Assembly (NCBI GenBank): GCA_029204045.2
Contig: CM055073.1
Coordinates: forward strand, 28,381,366 to 28,445,365
DNA: 64,000 bases
From: Tillandsia leiboldiana
Lineage: Eukaryota; Streptophyta; Magnoliopsida; Poales; Bromeliaceae
Reading direction: 5' to 3'
The notes beneath the pieces are model-generated. The model had not been told where the DNA came from. It did no database searches and saw nothing but the letters and a program-made list of their open reading frames with translations. Positions within the stretch are counted from its first letter, which is position 1; each line of letters opens with the position of its first letter. The translations under genes were made by a program, and so were the position numbers. Below are positions 45,401 through 60,651 of this stretch, in pieces.

Positions 45401-48400
45401 TGTGTAGTTCCTTGTAGAAACCGATTCAACTTTGTAAATCTGAAGGCATTGGACAATTAGGGCTCACGGAGTACGAGTTATTGTTCATCTGAGCATATAT
45501 TATTATTTTTCAGATAAAAGAATCGTTGATAACCATTTTTATCTTGCTAGTTAATTAATTTTTCCCATCATGCATCTTAACGTGACTTCACGTAGCTTTG
45601 CATTCAACTTTCAAGTGAGGAAGCATTGATCTCTCTTTTCTTTGAACTCCAATAAAATTGCAAGCAATCACTCACATGGCATTCAACCTGCTAGCTGGTT
45701 TATTCTTGCAATACTGCAAGTCCATGCTATCTAATTTTCAAAAGATTACGTTGATGCTCTGTGAATGACTGAATGCATTCTCAAATCTATTTAGGATTCT
45801 TGAAACCAGACCTTATAATAGGATAAGTGCGCTTGATTGAAGTTTTGATTCTCTTGATAAATGAGTAAATTATCAGGATTTACTGAACCCATATTGTTTC
45901 TCAAATGTCGAATTCTTTCCTTCTATCACAGCTTGAGCAAGAAATTTTGAACTTCTCTGAAGGTTTAAGAGTAGCAGGACTTATTCCAGATGAAAAGTTG
46001 GCACTTTTTGCTGACAATTCATGCAGGTGGCTGGTTGCTGATCAAGGTATAGATTTTATCTATCAAGAACTAGTTTATGTACCGGCAACGCTCATAGATC
46101 TTACTGATGTGAAGTGATTAAATAAAGGTTTTTTCTGGAAATTTTTTTAAAATTTATATGGGCATGTTTTCCAGCACGGGACTTGTATTTGAATACTGTT
46201 AGCCTTTCTGAATATTAATGTCTTAAAGGAGGCTGTATTTATGTACCCTGCCAAGGCAAATAGCGCATATATGGAACATATCCTGTCACATTATATGTGT
46301 CCAAATTTTAATTTACTTCAGCTCATAATTATGTTTATATAGTAAATAGGAAAGTAATATGTGAACAATAAATCTTGGGAAGGAAATATGAAGATAAATT
46401 GCCGCATCTATATGATGACTCTTCACCAAATTAGGGTAGGAGACAGCTGTGAAAAAATTTGATAATTCTTTAGGCTCCAGTTGTTCCTATGTTGGATGAC
46501 TATATGAGAAATAGGAAATTGAGGATTTCCCTGCAGCAGATTGCATATTGAGCTTCAAAATAATTTCATCTTGCCACTCGTATTAGTTCAAACAAACTCT
46601 GCGATAGAAACAATTCATTAAGTTGCACACCTAATTCTCCTCTCCTTTAGAATTTTTTATCATACTATTCTTACAGAATTTGACCCTAACATGGGTCATT
46701 AAATGAGGCCTGATGGACCTTGTCATCTTTCCTCCTCATTCTGATTCTTTTGACGACTAGGAAGCATTTAGAGGAAAATATGACCTGTCAAATTGTTGTT
46801 GCCATCTACTAGCTGGGGTGCAAAATCTCTATCTCTCTCTCTTGATTAAATTTGCATTAAAAGTAGTAACATGAATTTGAAACTTACAGTTTTGCGAGAT
46901 GCTCAGTCTAAATAATGGCTGGTCCAGTTGAATCTTTGGTATCATTATTTTTCGAGGTAATATGAAGTGAATACATATGACTGCTCATCAAGGCTCCTAG
47001 TTGAAAGAAATAACCAATTGGAGTTTGCAAAGGAAGGCTACATTATATATAACCTTCGCTGTTGCTGCTCTTTTTGTCTCATGCTAAATGATAGGTTGCA
47101 TTTATTTGTTTGATTTATTATTATTTTATTGCTTTGTTTTCACTACTGTCGATGTGTTTAGTTTTGGGTCGGTTGTGTTGCAGGGATTATGGCTACTGGT
47201 GCAATCAATGTTGTTCGAGGCACAAGATCTTCCGATGAAGAATTGATGCAAATATACAACCATTCTGACAGGTGAGTTTCCTTTTCGCTACTTTTTCCAT
47301 ACATTGTTTTTTGCCTCTTAACTGCTCTGATGAGTAAAATATATCAACTTAGATGCTGGAGAAGCTATAAATATCTTGAACATTTGACTTTTAAATCTCA
47401 GTTTAGTAATGGTTGAAATTTTTTTTCCCCTAAATTATGATGTTTTCTTTTGTGGGTAGCGGAGAGCGTTTAGAAGTTCATGGTTTCTTTTATGTTCTGT
47501 AAATATGTGCAAGAAATCTTTATGAGTTTTACATGTTGCTCGACATCCGAGGTATTATCAGTTTCTGTGCTTCGATGGTGTTAGGGGGTAGTTGATTTTA
47601 TCAGTATAAGACAAATCACCATAAATGTATTTAATTGTTGCATTTCATGCTTCTTGGGTTCCTATGAGCATTATAGACTTATCTTCACTCTTTATGAATA
47701 CTTCGACTATATTTTTTTCTTCTCTTTGACTTCACGAATTCACTACTGGCTCAGTGCCCTTATTTTGTGTTTTGTAATTTTTGGATCCAATTATATGCTA
47801 TAAATAAATTAATCATGCTGCCAATGTTTGTGTGAATGGTGTTTCCAAACCATCATTCATGTTGAAAGCTGCTGTCTTCTTTTCCTGTTGTGACTTACAA
47901 TTCTGTGATGACTTATTCTCTTTCATTTATGCTCATCGTTGCAGCGTTGCACTTGTGGTGGATAGTCCACAATTTTTTAACAGGCTTGCAGAATCTTTCA
48001 TTCTGAGGGTAGATGTAAGATTTGTTGTTCTACTTTGGGGTGAGAAATCAAGCCTAAAAAGCAAATCTTTAAAGGACATCCCCTTATATGACTATAGAGA
48101 AATCATTAAACTAGGGCAGGAAAGCCGCCGTGCATTGCTCCAATCTTGCAAAGAAGGTAATAATTTCATTACATTATATAAGAAATTATGTGTGGAAAGC
48201 ATCTCTCCAATTTTTAGGTTAAAACATGTATAACTAACTTAAAATTCGCACCCGAACTTTCCAAAATTTTATTTTACTACCTAACCTTCTAGTAAGTTTG
48301 ACTCACTACCTGTAAATTTTTGCATAATGGTATTTCTAACTTTTTAACCACAATATCCAATAACCTAATGGAATATTCTTTAAGATTTTTTGATGGAAAC

Positions 48401-51400
48401 GGTTTACTCGTAATGGAAATTTACGGAAGTTTCTCTAGTTAAAAGCAATGTGGAAGGTTAGGCAGTGAATTACAAAAGTACAGGTATCTATTTTAAAACA
48501 AATTAAAATTAGCAATAGAAAGTTAGGCAGTGATTACAAAAGTACGGGTATCTATTTCAAAAGAAATCAAAATTTAGGTAAGATTTGACCAATTTTTACC
48601 TATTTTTTATCGTTCATTAGTCACGCCCTGGGGCTTTTTTGTAAACCTTTTTGTAATGAAAACAGTGAAAAACATACTTAAAAAAAAAAAAAAAAAATCC
48701 AAAGGCCTGCCCCAAAACGTACACAAATATAACGTATGGACAGTCTCCCTTTTATATGCACAGCATAGGGATGTAGAGTACAACAATCAAACCATATAAT
48801 CAACCATAACAACAAAACAACAATGAGAACAAAGACTATAACAAGATGAATAATTAACTACCACATCCTCCAAACTCCACAAGCAACATAAATAACCCTC
48901 CAATCTCCTCATGCAACAATTAGCTTCAATCTCTGGAATTAAATAAAAGTATTCGAACAATAAGACTGAAGGATACTAATAAGTGAAGAGATACTAACCC
49001 TGAAAACCGAAACTCTAAATGTGAAGCTACATGAAAATACTAAAAACACAAATCCACAACTACCAAAATATGCGATAATACTAAGCAACAGAGAGAAGTC
49101 TAAATCACAAAGGTGTGACTCAGAACTCAATGCGCTATTGCCAGAGGGACTCGTCTTACTATAGTGTCCTCACGCACCGTCCCGAACCTCGCCACCAGTG
49201 TCACCTGTGGAAATATAGGGTGAGAAACATGTACACATGTTTTCTTGTGAGTACTGCAAGCTGCCAAAGGCAAGTTGTATTCACTTGTCAACAGAAGAGA
49301 GCGATAACATAAATATGGCAAGTACAATCATGCATAACTGATACATAAGCGAATAGTAAAGTAGGAAAAGAGTATGCGACTAAATAACTAAAATAGTACA
49401 CTGCTATTGTAAACAATTTGTAAACAAAGATAATCAACTACTAGAATGCATCAATCGGACGAACAATCCAATATCCAAACCCAATCCGAATATTGTTGTG
49501 TTGATTTAAAAACCTTACGCAATGCCACATCTTTCCTCAGTCACCGGACAAATAACCCCAATTGTAAAGATATCGCATAGGGCTCACAAGTCGGAATACA
49601 ACCATGTTTTTGGAAAAAAACATCACTGCGGGTGCCAAACCGTTGGTGTTCGTGAAATGCTCCATAAGCAGTGGCGATTGATGCTGTATGCTCAATAGCC
49701 AAAACGACGGCAAATAGCCGCGAGAGATAACAAGGTAACCTACTGACCAATAAAGGTCAAAACAAGTGTTGCAAGGATAATAAGTATAATGCTGACCAAC
49801 TAGGTCAAATAACTATCATATAACTATGCAACAAAATAACTACCGCTCTACAACTCAAGAATAAACAAAAAGAATATAATAACTGAAAGCAAGGATTAAA
49901 GTGTCGTGGTACGGGGGTGTGCCAGCCGTTGCTTGGCACGGTACGACACAGGCACGTTTGTGTGCCGACGGGCACGCACAACTTCTTAATGGCACACTTT
50001 GGCACGGTTTTATTTTAATTTTTTTGGGTCCAATAAAGATTTATAATGTTATTTTAAAAGTTTTAGAGTAATAATTATAAATTTTGGTTTTGTATTAATT
50101 TGTCTTGATCTAATGTCAATAATAACTTACTAACTTACTAGTTAATAGCTTAATATAATAGCACTTTTCTTTATATGTGAAATAAAATGCAATTATAGTT
50201 TATAGAGAATTATTTTTTCTTTAAATTTTTATGAAGATTTGCAAGATCCATTCATATTGATTCGATAAAAGACCGTACGATGACTAGACTAACTATTATA
50301 GGACCACAAGTGCACTGATAATTCCTTTTCAATTTCAATTTTTTTAAAAATATTTTTGAGAAAATTGAAGAAAATTATTTTTTCTAAAAGTTTTTAAAAA
50401 ATTGTTAGATCTGTCCATGAAAATTTAATAATAAACCATACGATAATAAATTAAGAAAGTTTATGATAAAAAATGATTAACTTTTAAATTTTTTTTTTAT
50501 TTATCTTTTATTTTTTTAGAATTTGAAAAATTATAAAATATAAATCAGAGAAAATTATTTTTTTTTAAATTTTATGCAAAATTTGCAAGATTCATCGAAG
50601 AAAATTATTTTTTCTTAAATTTAAATAAAAAAACTTGTGAGATTTATTTATGAAAATTTAACAATAAACCATATGACATATACATTAAGCAAATTTAAAT
50701 ATCAATTGTTTCTATTTAGTTTTCAATTTAATTAGAATTTCATGTTTCTAAATCTAATAATAAAATTTTCAAAGTTAAGAATATCTTAAATCTCGCACAA
50801 AATGCTAAATCCATCCAAGAAAATTAAAAATGGACCATATAATGACTAAATCAAGTGAATATATTATTTTCAGATTTTTATAAATTGTTAAAAAAAATTT
50901 GTATTAGAAACTTTACAAGTTAAATATATTCTAAATGTATGAAAAAAAATTAAGTTGTAAATTTTTTGACTTACCTAATAAGTAGATCTTCGATTTTGCT
51001 ATTTCTTTGCGTTTTCTTTTAAGATCAAAGCGATCAAAGAATAATAAGATATTGAAAGATAAAATTAAAGAAAAAATTATGAGAAAAAAAGGGGAGAAAA
51101 AAATAGAACGGAAAAAAAAATAGGAGAAGAGATGTGAGAGGAAAGAAAAGAGAGTTGAAGAGAATAAAATGTAGAAGTGAAGAAAAGAAAAGGTAGAAGT
51201 GAAGAGAAGAAAAGAGATAAAAGAAGGATAAAGGTTTATGAGAAAAACCAAAAAAAAAAAAAGATCGAAGTAAAAAATAAAAAAAACAAAAACATTGTGT
51301 GCTTGTATGGGCACGCACCGGCACGTGTCGTGATACCCTCTGGGTATCGGTTGGTCTCGTTCGATACTCCGAGGGTATCACAGCACATAGGGGCCAAAAG

Positions 51401-54400
51401 AGACCCCTCCCCTCCCCTTGTACCGTGCTCCGTAATTGATGGCACGATACGTATCACCTCGTGCCGTAAGGCACGAGAAGATACTTAATTCCTTGACTGA
51501 AAGTAGAGCAACTAATAACCATCTACAAAAGTGGTGTGAAAGTTTACTCAACAACAAAAAAAATAGAGTCAAAAGGAGAGATAACTGAGTAGGCATCACT
51601 TTATCAATTTTGGATCGAAGCACCTACCTCAAAACCAAAAACTCGAGTCCACGACTCAACTGATGCTCCTAAACGTTAGCTAGACCTAAGAAAGATCTTA
51701 TAGAGTCACAATTAGCCCCTCAACCCGAAAACAACACCAAAGTGACACAGTGTTTCTAAAACCACTAAACGAAGCCATCGGGTGATCGGTATTCATGAAA
51801 ATTCACCGAAAACACTTTCGCAGCCCACGAAGTGTCCCAAATGATGCCATTCACCTCCTTAGCCCATCTACTACCCCAAAATACACCATCTTGGGTGTTT
51901 GGGTAGGCGCACGTGGGGTGTATACTAAAAAGAGTTTGGTGCCGAAATAAGCCACCTCAAGTATCATTTTTGGCACTGAAACCTACCACGACCATCCCAC
52001 CGTCTTCACACACTCAAGACAATAAGAACCAACCAACCAAGGAGACTTGGCAATATCTAAAGACCTTTTCTACAATGTTTATGCTAATTTTAAGCGAAAA
52101 TCGCGTATTAACAATCAATTTCGGCGGCTAAAGCATCAAAAGTCCTATTCTAGCTCCGAAACAATTTTCGGACATAGGACAACCAGTTTAAGGGTTGAGC
52201 ACAAGTAATTAATGCTGCCCAAAGTAGCCTATAATGAATAATTGCAGAAAAGATCAAACAATTCATATATATACGTGATTAGTATATAAATTGGAGTTTA
52301 GGCCTTTTACTATCTGGAAGTCGACCAACTGTATTGGAAGGTAGGCAGCGAGGTTCCAGACACCGTGCTCGTGGTCCGGAGCGTCAATGGCTGCCGAAGA
52401 CGGAGTTGAAGCAACTTTTTCGTCGGAATGGGGTGTCCCCGGGAGAGCACAACCTGCACACGCCTGCTGTAGCGACCAGGGCTATCACCGAGGTAAGCAT
52501 AGATATCGGAAAGGTCGAGTGCCATTCCTCGGGTCCTCAGTGGAAACCTCCAAACGCATGAACATATCCGCTGCATGTGCGAGGACGTTGCTCCACACAC
52601 CCGAAGCATCCAAAACAATAGAGAAGCAATCCTAGGAGGCTATAGCTAGCATACACGTAAGTCCTAGGAGTCCACAACTAAACATGCATCAGAGCAATAG
52701 TGTAAAACTAAACTAAACATCTAACACTACACAACCAACACACAATCACCCAATCAGTACACCCAAAATGAATATACAAATAAAAGGCCATAGTCTCGCC
52801 AAACCTGATGTACAGTGTAATATCCAAAAGCCACTAACTAGTGGTCCCTCTATATAGCTCCTGTTTACGGATAGGAGTTGCTATCTACGGCTCGATCCCC
52901 TTATCTCCATCACTTGGCGGAGTAGGAGTCTCTGAAAAGTAAACCACAAGAGGACATGAGAATTACTAAACAATAGTTTTCAGTGGGTACCGTCGGCGAC
53001 AATTGCGGCTCACCCACTAGGTCTACAAGAGATAAGAATAGAGAATAAGATAATGAAGATCAAGTAGCAGAGTATAATATGAAATAATCTGATCAATGCT
53101 ATGCTATCATGTCTCTATAGAAATAAAGAGTAATAAAGAAGATGTCTAACATATGCATCAACTTTAATACTAATAAAGAAATGCGGTAATAATACTCAAT
53201 CATACCAAGTGACTCGTAAGTTCGGTCAAGCCTACGCCCACCTAGTGCCCGGACCACACTTTCGCAGGTGCGCTGTCAACACCTACGCTACTGTCTCTGC
53301 TATCGCTGGCCAGCATCCGAAGCGACCTCTATCGAGTCTAATAGCGCGTATCTCTATCAAGCTCAATGTAGCTCTGTAGACTGTAGTCTATGTAATGATC
53401 AAAAGATTACAAATCATCATTCTAGTGTCCTCAGCACATCATAGAGTCTATCAACTCACAAATCACAATAGTATAATCATATACCTCTCAATATCCAAAA
53501 ACAATATTCACTATCGCCATGCTAACCCACTACCTCTATCACATGTATCATAGCATGAGCAATGCAAATAAACAATAGATATCCAATGGCCCCTCCCTGC
53601 CTAATCTAGAATGTGCAAAATAACACACTAGTAGGTAATTAATATACTAAGGCAATTCAACCTATTGATCATACAATTAGACATAAATTAGTGTTCACAT
53701 GCATATACTATATAATCCATTCCCTCTATTCAATTCCATGTTAACACAATTCTCTACCAACTTATAACCACATACATGCACCTACACATGCACAAAAGAC
53801 ATACATGAACTATTGTCCAATTAATCTAGCATAGATTAGTGTTCACACGCAACATCAAATTTTCACCTTTCACTAACTTCTATTGCCATCACAACCTACA
53901 CAAATACACATATACATATACATATATATGCAAAATAGACGTAGAAGGAGGTAACACCGCTTTTGGCGACGCAAACCCACCTAGACCGCGAATCGAATGA
54001 TAGAAATAATGTTGGAGAAGTAAGGCACTTGCTGTTGCTCACCCAAGCCGTACGACAACCACAACACTCTCGAGATGGTTGAAAATTCCTTCGATGAAAT
54101 TCACACAAATTCGGCTCCTAAATCTCATAGAAATCCAATTCTAAATTTCAATTTCAACAAAATTCCAACAAAAACTCATCTCCTAGCATCCATTGTCAAG
54201 AATCCACCAAAAATTCCGATTCGAAAATATAATAATAAAATACTAACCTGGCAGTCGATGCGCCAAAAAAATCCAAAGTGTGCACAGGCTCAACTGGCTC
54301 GTTGCAAAATCCAAGCTCCCGCCTTTACTTTCTCCTCTCAGCCACTCACTCTCCTTTTCCCTATCCTCCTCTCGTACGGATTGAAAAAGGAGAAGAAGAA

Positions 54401-57400
54401 GAGGTGGAGAGCCCCTACTGCCAGCTGCCATCAACAAAAGGTGGTAACAAAATGCTAGAAAACCCTCCAAGTATCCAATACTCACCTCAGCCCAATGCAA
54501 AATTTCGTTTTTGAGTTCGTTTTCGCATCTATTTCGCTATTTGGTTCGTACTATATTATTAAAAATCTTGTAAGAATAGTTTCAGATTATTGTTTTTGGT
54601 ACATCTCATATGTAATCTTTGTCAGTAATGCATAATTACTATCAGCACATGATTACACTAAAACTATTACCGGGGAAGGAGTTTGGTATCTTGCACTACT
54701 GATTGCAGATAACCCTGCAACTTTTAAAAAATTCCAGAGTTACTCTTCCCCACCTTCAATTGCCTCAAATTTAAATTTAAAATAAATTCAAATTTTGATT
54801 TCTCATTCAATTGAAATATTTAAATTTGAATTCAAAATTTGAATTTGAATTTGAGTTTTCAATCAAATCTGAATTTGACTTTCAAATTTGAGTTTAAAAT
54901 TTAAATTAAATTTACAATTTGAATTCAGAGTTGGAATTTGAATTGAAAGTTTCAACTCAAAATCTAAATTTGGATTAAAAATCTGAACTTGAACTAAAAT
55001 TTGAGTTCAAAATCAGAATTTGAATTTAAAATTTTATTATTCAAATTTTGAAATTGAATTCAAAAACTGAATTTGAATTTTGATTTTGAAACCAAAATCA
55101 GAATTTGAAAACGAAATTGAATTCAAAATCAAAATTTGAATTCGAACTCTGAATTGGAAATGTGAATTTGATTTGAAATCCAAATTCAAAAAATGAATTT
55201 GAATTTCATTGAATTCAAATTTTAATTTTAAATCCAAAATCATAATTTGAATTTGAATTTTGAATCAAATTCACAATTCCAAAATCAAAATTTGAATTTG
55301 AAATCTTAATTGGAATTGTGAATTTGATTCAAAATTCCAATTTAAAAGATGAATTTGAAATTGAAATTTGAATTCAATTTTTGAATATGAATTTAAAATT
55401 TGAATTTAAAGTTCAAACTCAAACTCAAAATTTAAATTAAAAATTAAACCAATATTTAATTTTAAATTTAAAATCTGAATTTAAATTTGAATTCAAATTC
55501 AAATTTACGTTCGAATTTCAAATGAGTATGAGTGCAAGGGTATTTTTGAAATAATATAAACTTTATTGTCAAGATTACTGAAATGAATAAGATAAATCTG
55601 TAATCTTACATGTGTAGTACTCCGCCATTACATTATTGCACCAAGCCAAACCCAATAATCAAGCATTAGTAGTAATCTGATTTACAAAAATCTCTGTTTA
55701 TGTTAATATAACCGGGAATGCTGCATAGCACGAACAATCAGATTTGTTGTCCTATTTTGTGTTTCAATACAATATTATAAAGATATTGGTTATTGGGAGG
55801 GTGTTTTGGTTATTTGGAAATCAACGTCCAAAATATTGGTAACTAAGAAGTGCTTTTGGCTATTTTGAAATCAACATCAGATGTTTTATAATCTCAGGCT
55901 CTTAGCTAACATATCGCAATATTAGTGCATATTCTTGTTTTCTTTTGGAAATTAAATTTATGTTACATAAGAAATTGTAGGATGTTAAAGCTCTAGGATT
56001 TGATGTTTAAATCTTATAAATAGATTAACCTATAATTTGAAGATTTTTATTTGTCTATAGTAGTTATATCGAAAAAATAATTCAATTAGTAGTCTATGAC
56101 AAAAGGAAAAGTAGTGCCTTAGGTTTTTATTTTTCTTCCGAATTGTGGCCTTATATTTACATCACATACAGCATCTACTTACATTTTGAAGCACTTCATG
56201 TGAATGGCTAATTTTATAGGCCAACATTATTCATTTGAAACCATCAATTCTGATGATGTTGCAACTGTGATGTATACAAGTGGAACAAGCGGCATGCCAA
56301 AAGGTGTAATGCTTACACATCGAAATCTCTTGCATCAGGTTCGATTACAGTGTTTCAATATACACTTCTAAATTAATTGAATCTCTGAAAGTTAAGAATT
56401 TTAAGATTGAATCTCCATGGATCTTAACCATCATGTTTAGTTCTTTTTGTAAAAAAATCCTTGTGCTGCATTCTGATGATCTCAATTACTATTTTGCAAC
56501 TCTAGTTTACTACATAAGCGGTTTACTTCAAACATTGCTACTTAGTGAAATTTAGTTTAAGAAAATTAAACATTTTTACTCATTAAACTTTAAAATTATT
56601 TCTTTACATGGAATTGTTCTAAAAATAATTTGGAAAACTGTTTTTGATACTCACAATTTAAATTACTTGTTGTACTTTCTTTTTTCTTCAACAAGAATTG
56701 TCAATCTGTACTTTTTCCATGTTTTCTGTGATCTTTGATTGTAGATAGAGAACCTATGGGACATTGTTCCTGCAGAGCCTGGAGACAGGTTCCTAAGCAT
56801 GCTTCCATCTTGGCATTCATATGAACGAGCTGCGGAGTATTTCACATTCACATATGGCATTGAGCAAGTTTACACAAATGTGAGGTATTTGAAGGTATGT
56901 CTTATATATCTGTTTTGTGGATAAATGCAGAAACCCCAGCATGCAAATAGTGCCTCTTGCTCTTTTTCTCCCCGAAATATAAAAATCCTACATCTAACCC
57001 TTCAAATGTTTAGACAATTAGCACTTAACACTTTCCACTCGCTTTTTTCCTTTACTAATTATTAAAAAGCATTAAAATATGATATTTTACACCATAAGGT
57101 GGTATAATTATCATGAGTCCGGCTACAATGCTATCGATAGCACCAAGCAATTGGTACTACCAAGTTTTCTACCGTTAGATCTACCCCTTTGACCATATCC
57201 ACCCCTTAGATCATACTATTCACCAACCACCCACTAAACCCTACGGGACCACTATCATTCTAACCGCACATCCCTTCATCCAAAGGCTGAAAACCTAATA
57301 TCACCAATGACTTGGTGCTATTAATAGTATTCTAGCCTAGTTCTAATTATCATTTCAGATCATATTCTATGTAATGAAGAATTCTTGAATGACAAAAAGA

Positions 57401-60400
57401 GGTTAAATGTCTATACTTGAACATTGAGGAGATTACTTGTATTTCATGAAGCAAAGAGCAAATAGAGCTACTTTCAGCATTTCAGAGTGTTTTTCTGCAA
57501 TTCTGCCTTATTTTGCTGGAAATTTTGATTTGCTTTACTTTTAGACTTGATATGTGAACGAGATTTAATATTGTGATCTAAGATCATTTGTTTTGAAAGT
57601 AGAAACTATCTTCTACCGAGTATTGTATTATTTTCTTGTTATTCCTTGGTTCAGATCAATTGCAGAAAAGCGATGATTGCTTCATCTATCTAACTTTCCT
57701 ATCTTCTGATAGGAAGATTTGCAGCGGTATCAACCTCAGTACCTTATATCAGTTCCTTTGGTTTATGAAACACTGTACAGGTCAGCTATTGTGTTTCTTA
57801 CAATATTATGTTCATGTGAACTGGGCGATTCTCACTAGCATGCAAAAATTTGGAAAGTTCATGATGTCCTAATAACATCGAGAAGGCAGAGTCATGTGGG
57901 TTGCTGACTTATTATTTTCACTATGGTCTCATTTTGTTTACGTTTAATAAGTTTCTTCTGATAATCTCTTGCCATCAAGTTGACTGCAGTGTACGTGTAG
58001 AATGGTCATTTGGTTGCTAACTTCAAAATAATATTAACTTACTCTCCTGGCTAGCGTCTAGAACAAGTAGATACGTTATCTATGAAATATGCAAAATTTG
58101 CAACCTTTGAATTGGTTGTAGTTACTATTTTTTTTTTAACCTTTTTTGTTTCCTGTAGTTCGATACATAAGCAAATTTATGCAAGCTCTGCTGCTCGGAA
58201 GTTCATTGCACTTGTATTAATCAAGATTAGTTTGCTATATATGGAGGCTAAGAGAATTTATGAGGTTTGGAGATATGTAATTTGTATTGGTTCGCCAAAT
58301 ATAAATTTCGTTCTGACACCTTTTGTATTTTCCTTCTCTTGCATGAAATATTCTTGTGAAGGGAAAAGTCTTAACCAAAAGTCCTATCCAGCCTTCAATT
58401 TTTGCTGCTATGATAGACTGGTTGTGGGCAAGAATTATATCCATGCTTTTGTCGCCTTTGCATTACCTGGGAAAGAAGTTAGTCTACAACAAAATTCACT
58501 CTGCTATTGCAATATCGAAGGTACAATTTAAGCCAGAATTTTGGTGAGGGAGCGAGCTATCATCATTTTACTTTGCTATCTTTTTCTGTGATAGAAAGAC
58601 TTGCTGGATTTATACTATCATCTTTTTCTGTAATAGAAATATTTATTTTATATATTGCTAGTATCTGTATAAATTGCAGAGCTTTGTTTGAATAATTGCA
58701 GGCTGGTGTAAGTGGCGGTGGAAGTCTTGCGATGTACATTGACAGATTTTTTGAGGTTAGAATTTTAGATGACTGCATTTCATTCTATATATGGTTTTAG
58801 GGCATTTTCATATATTCCCTACAAGACCATCTATTAACATGTAAACCCTGTGAAATCTGAGTTTTTATGTATGTCTCTTGAAAAGTTGAAAGTGCAGTTT
58901 TTTACTATTTTTTTTTTCATCTTAAATTTGTAAATCATCTCATTTATGTTGAGGAATTGGTTTGGTAATAAAGACAACATTTTACGGAGGGGTATTTTGT
59001 ATAGTACATGGTTATATATGTAAGAAATTAGGTTTTAAGGGAAAATGTGAAAAGTGAAAACCCTGATTTGTCTAGGATATATTTATATGTAAATTGATAA
59101 TTTCGGAGGGAACATTTCTAAATAGCTTGATGGGTTTGTATATGTTTGGCTCTTTCAGGCAATTGGTGTGAAGGTGCAAAACGGTTATGGTCTAACAGAA
59201 ACTTCTCCAGTGATAGTTGTTCGCCATCCAGCACTCAATGTAAATTAAGCAAATTTACTAAGAAACTAAGTATGGTATCTATGAAAAATAATGTGCAAAT
59301 ATTGTGACTGGTGAAGGTTCTTGGCACAGTTGGGCACCCTCTGAAGTACACAGAAATCAAGATTGTGGACATAGAAACAGGGAAAGTGCTCCCAAATGGT
59401 TCAAAAGGGATAGTCAAAGCTAAAGGGCCGCAAGTGATGAAAGGTTACTATAAGGTATTCTTCTCGGCTGATGCCAATTTAAATAAATTCCCTGAAGCTG
59501 AATATTTATGAATGATTACCCTTATTAATAAGGGTTAATTGCATACATGTCCCTGCAAATATGTCGAATTGCAAATATATCCCTGCAAAATTCAACTTTT
59601 CATATTTATCCCTTCAAAAATCCACCGTTATTCAAATATGCCCCTACCGTCCATCTCTGTTAAAAAAGTTGATTTAACCCTAGGTTAAATGCTTAACCTT
59701 GGTTAGATTAAAAATTGAATTTACATATTTACCCTTTCCATATTATACCTCAAAAAAAAAAAAAAAAAAAGGGAAAAAAAAGAATTATTTTGATGATAAA
59801 ATTTTATGATTTTTTGGAGAGGGGCATTTTTGTAACAAGTATAATGGTATTGCTTTTGGAGGGATATATTTGTAAGGGGGCAAAAAAGTCATTTCACATC
59901 GAATCTGTTAAAAAATAAACAGATTCCAAACGGGGATTAACCAGAGGGGCATATTTGAAGAACTTTGGATTTTTTAAGGGATAAATATGAAAAGTTGAAT
60001 TTTGCAGGGATATATTTGTAATTCGACATATTTGCAGGGACATGTATGCAATTAACCCTATTAATAAACATCATTTTAGTCATTCTTTAACCATATTTGC
60101 TTCCAGTACTAGATATCGTAGTTATCTGGTTTTGTCTCATCCGCAGTTGGTGAGCTTAAGATTATCTTAATAATCTATGCAGTGAATCTTATTTTTTAAC
60201 TTCTTCACTTCAATAGAAGTCAATGCCAATAGTGCTGCTATTTTCTGATAAAGTTGGCTTCAGAAAAGTACACCAAGTATCTATGAAAGTTTAAGGTCTA
60301 CGGAAGTGATGTTCAACAAGGAAAGACCCATAGAAGATGCTTATGATTGTCCTGACTCCTGATATGCAATTTAGTATCTAACTTGGGTTTCTTGTGGAAT

Positions 60401-60610
60401 CTGTTGTATGTAAATATAAACGAACTAAATTGGTGTTTCTATTGATAGAAATTATGATCATGATTGCATCACCAATAAAATTTCACTATAATTTATTCGA
60501 AGGATATCTATTTTCTTCTGTCTCTCTCTCTCACACACACATGCACGAGAGTACATATTACAGCACGAACAAATTTTCTTTAATAATTTATTGGAGAGTA
60601 TCTATTTTCT

Positions 60611-60651
<41 letters not shown>

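Noticed and set aside
50931..51381. Phe/Ser-rich membrane-like frames
   Set aside because: A product of a purine-rich AT tract read on the opposite strand. Low complexity, no start context.
58082..58531. 149-residue open frame in the AAE region
   Set aside because: It runs through exon 9, an intron and exon 10 out of the correct phase; the spliced model explains the sequence.
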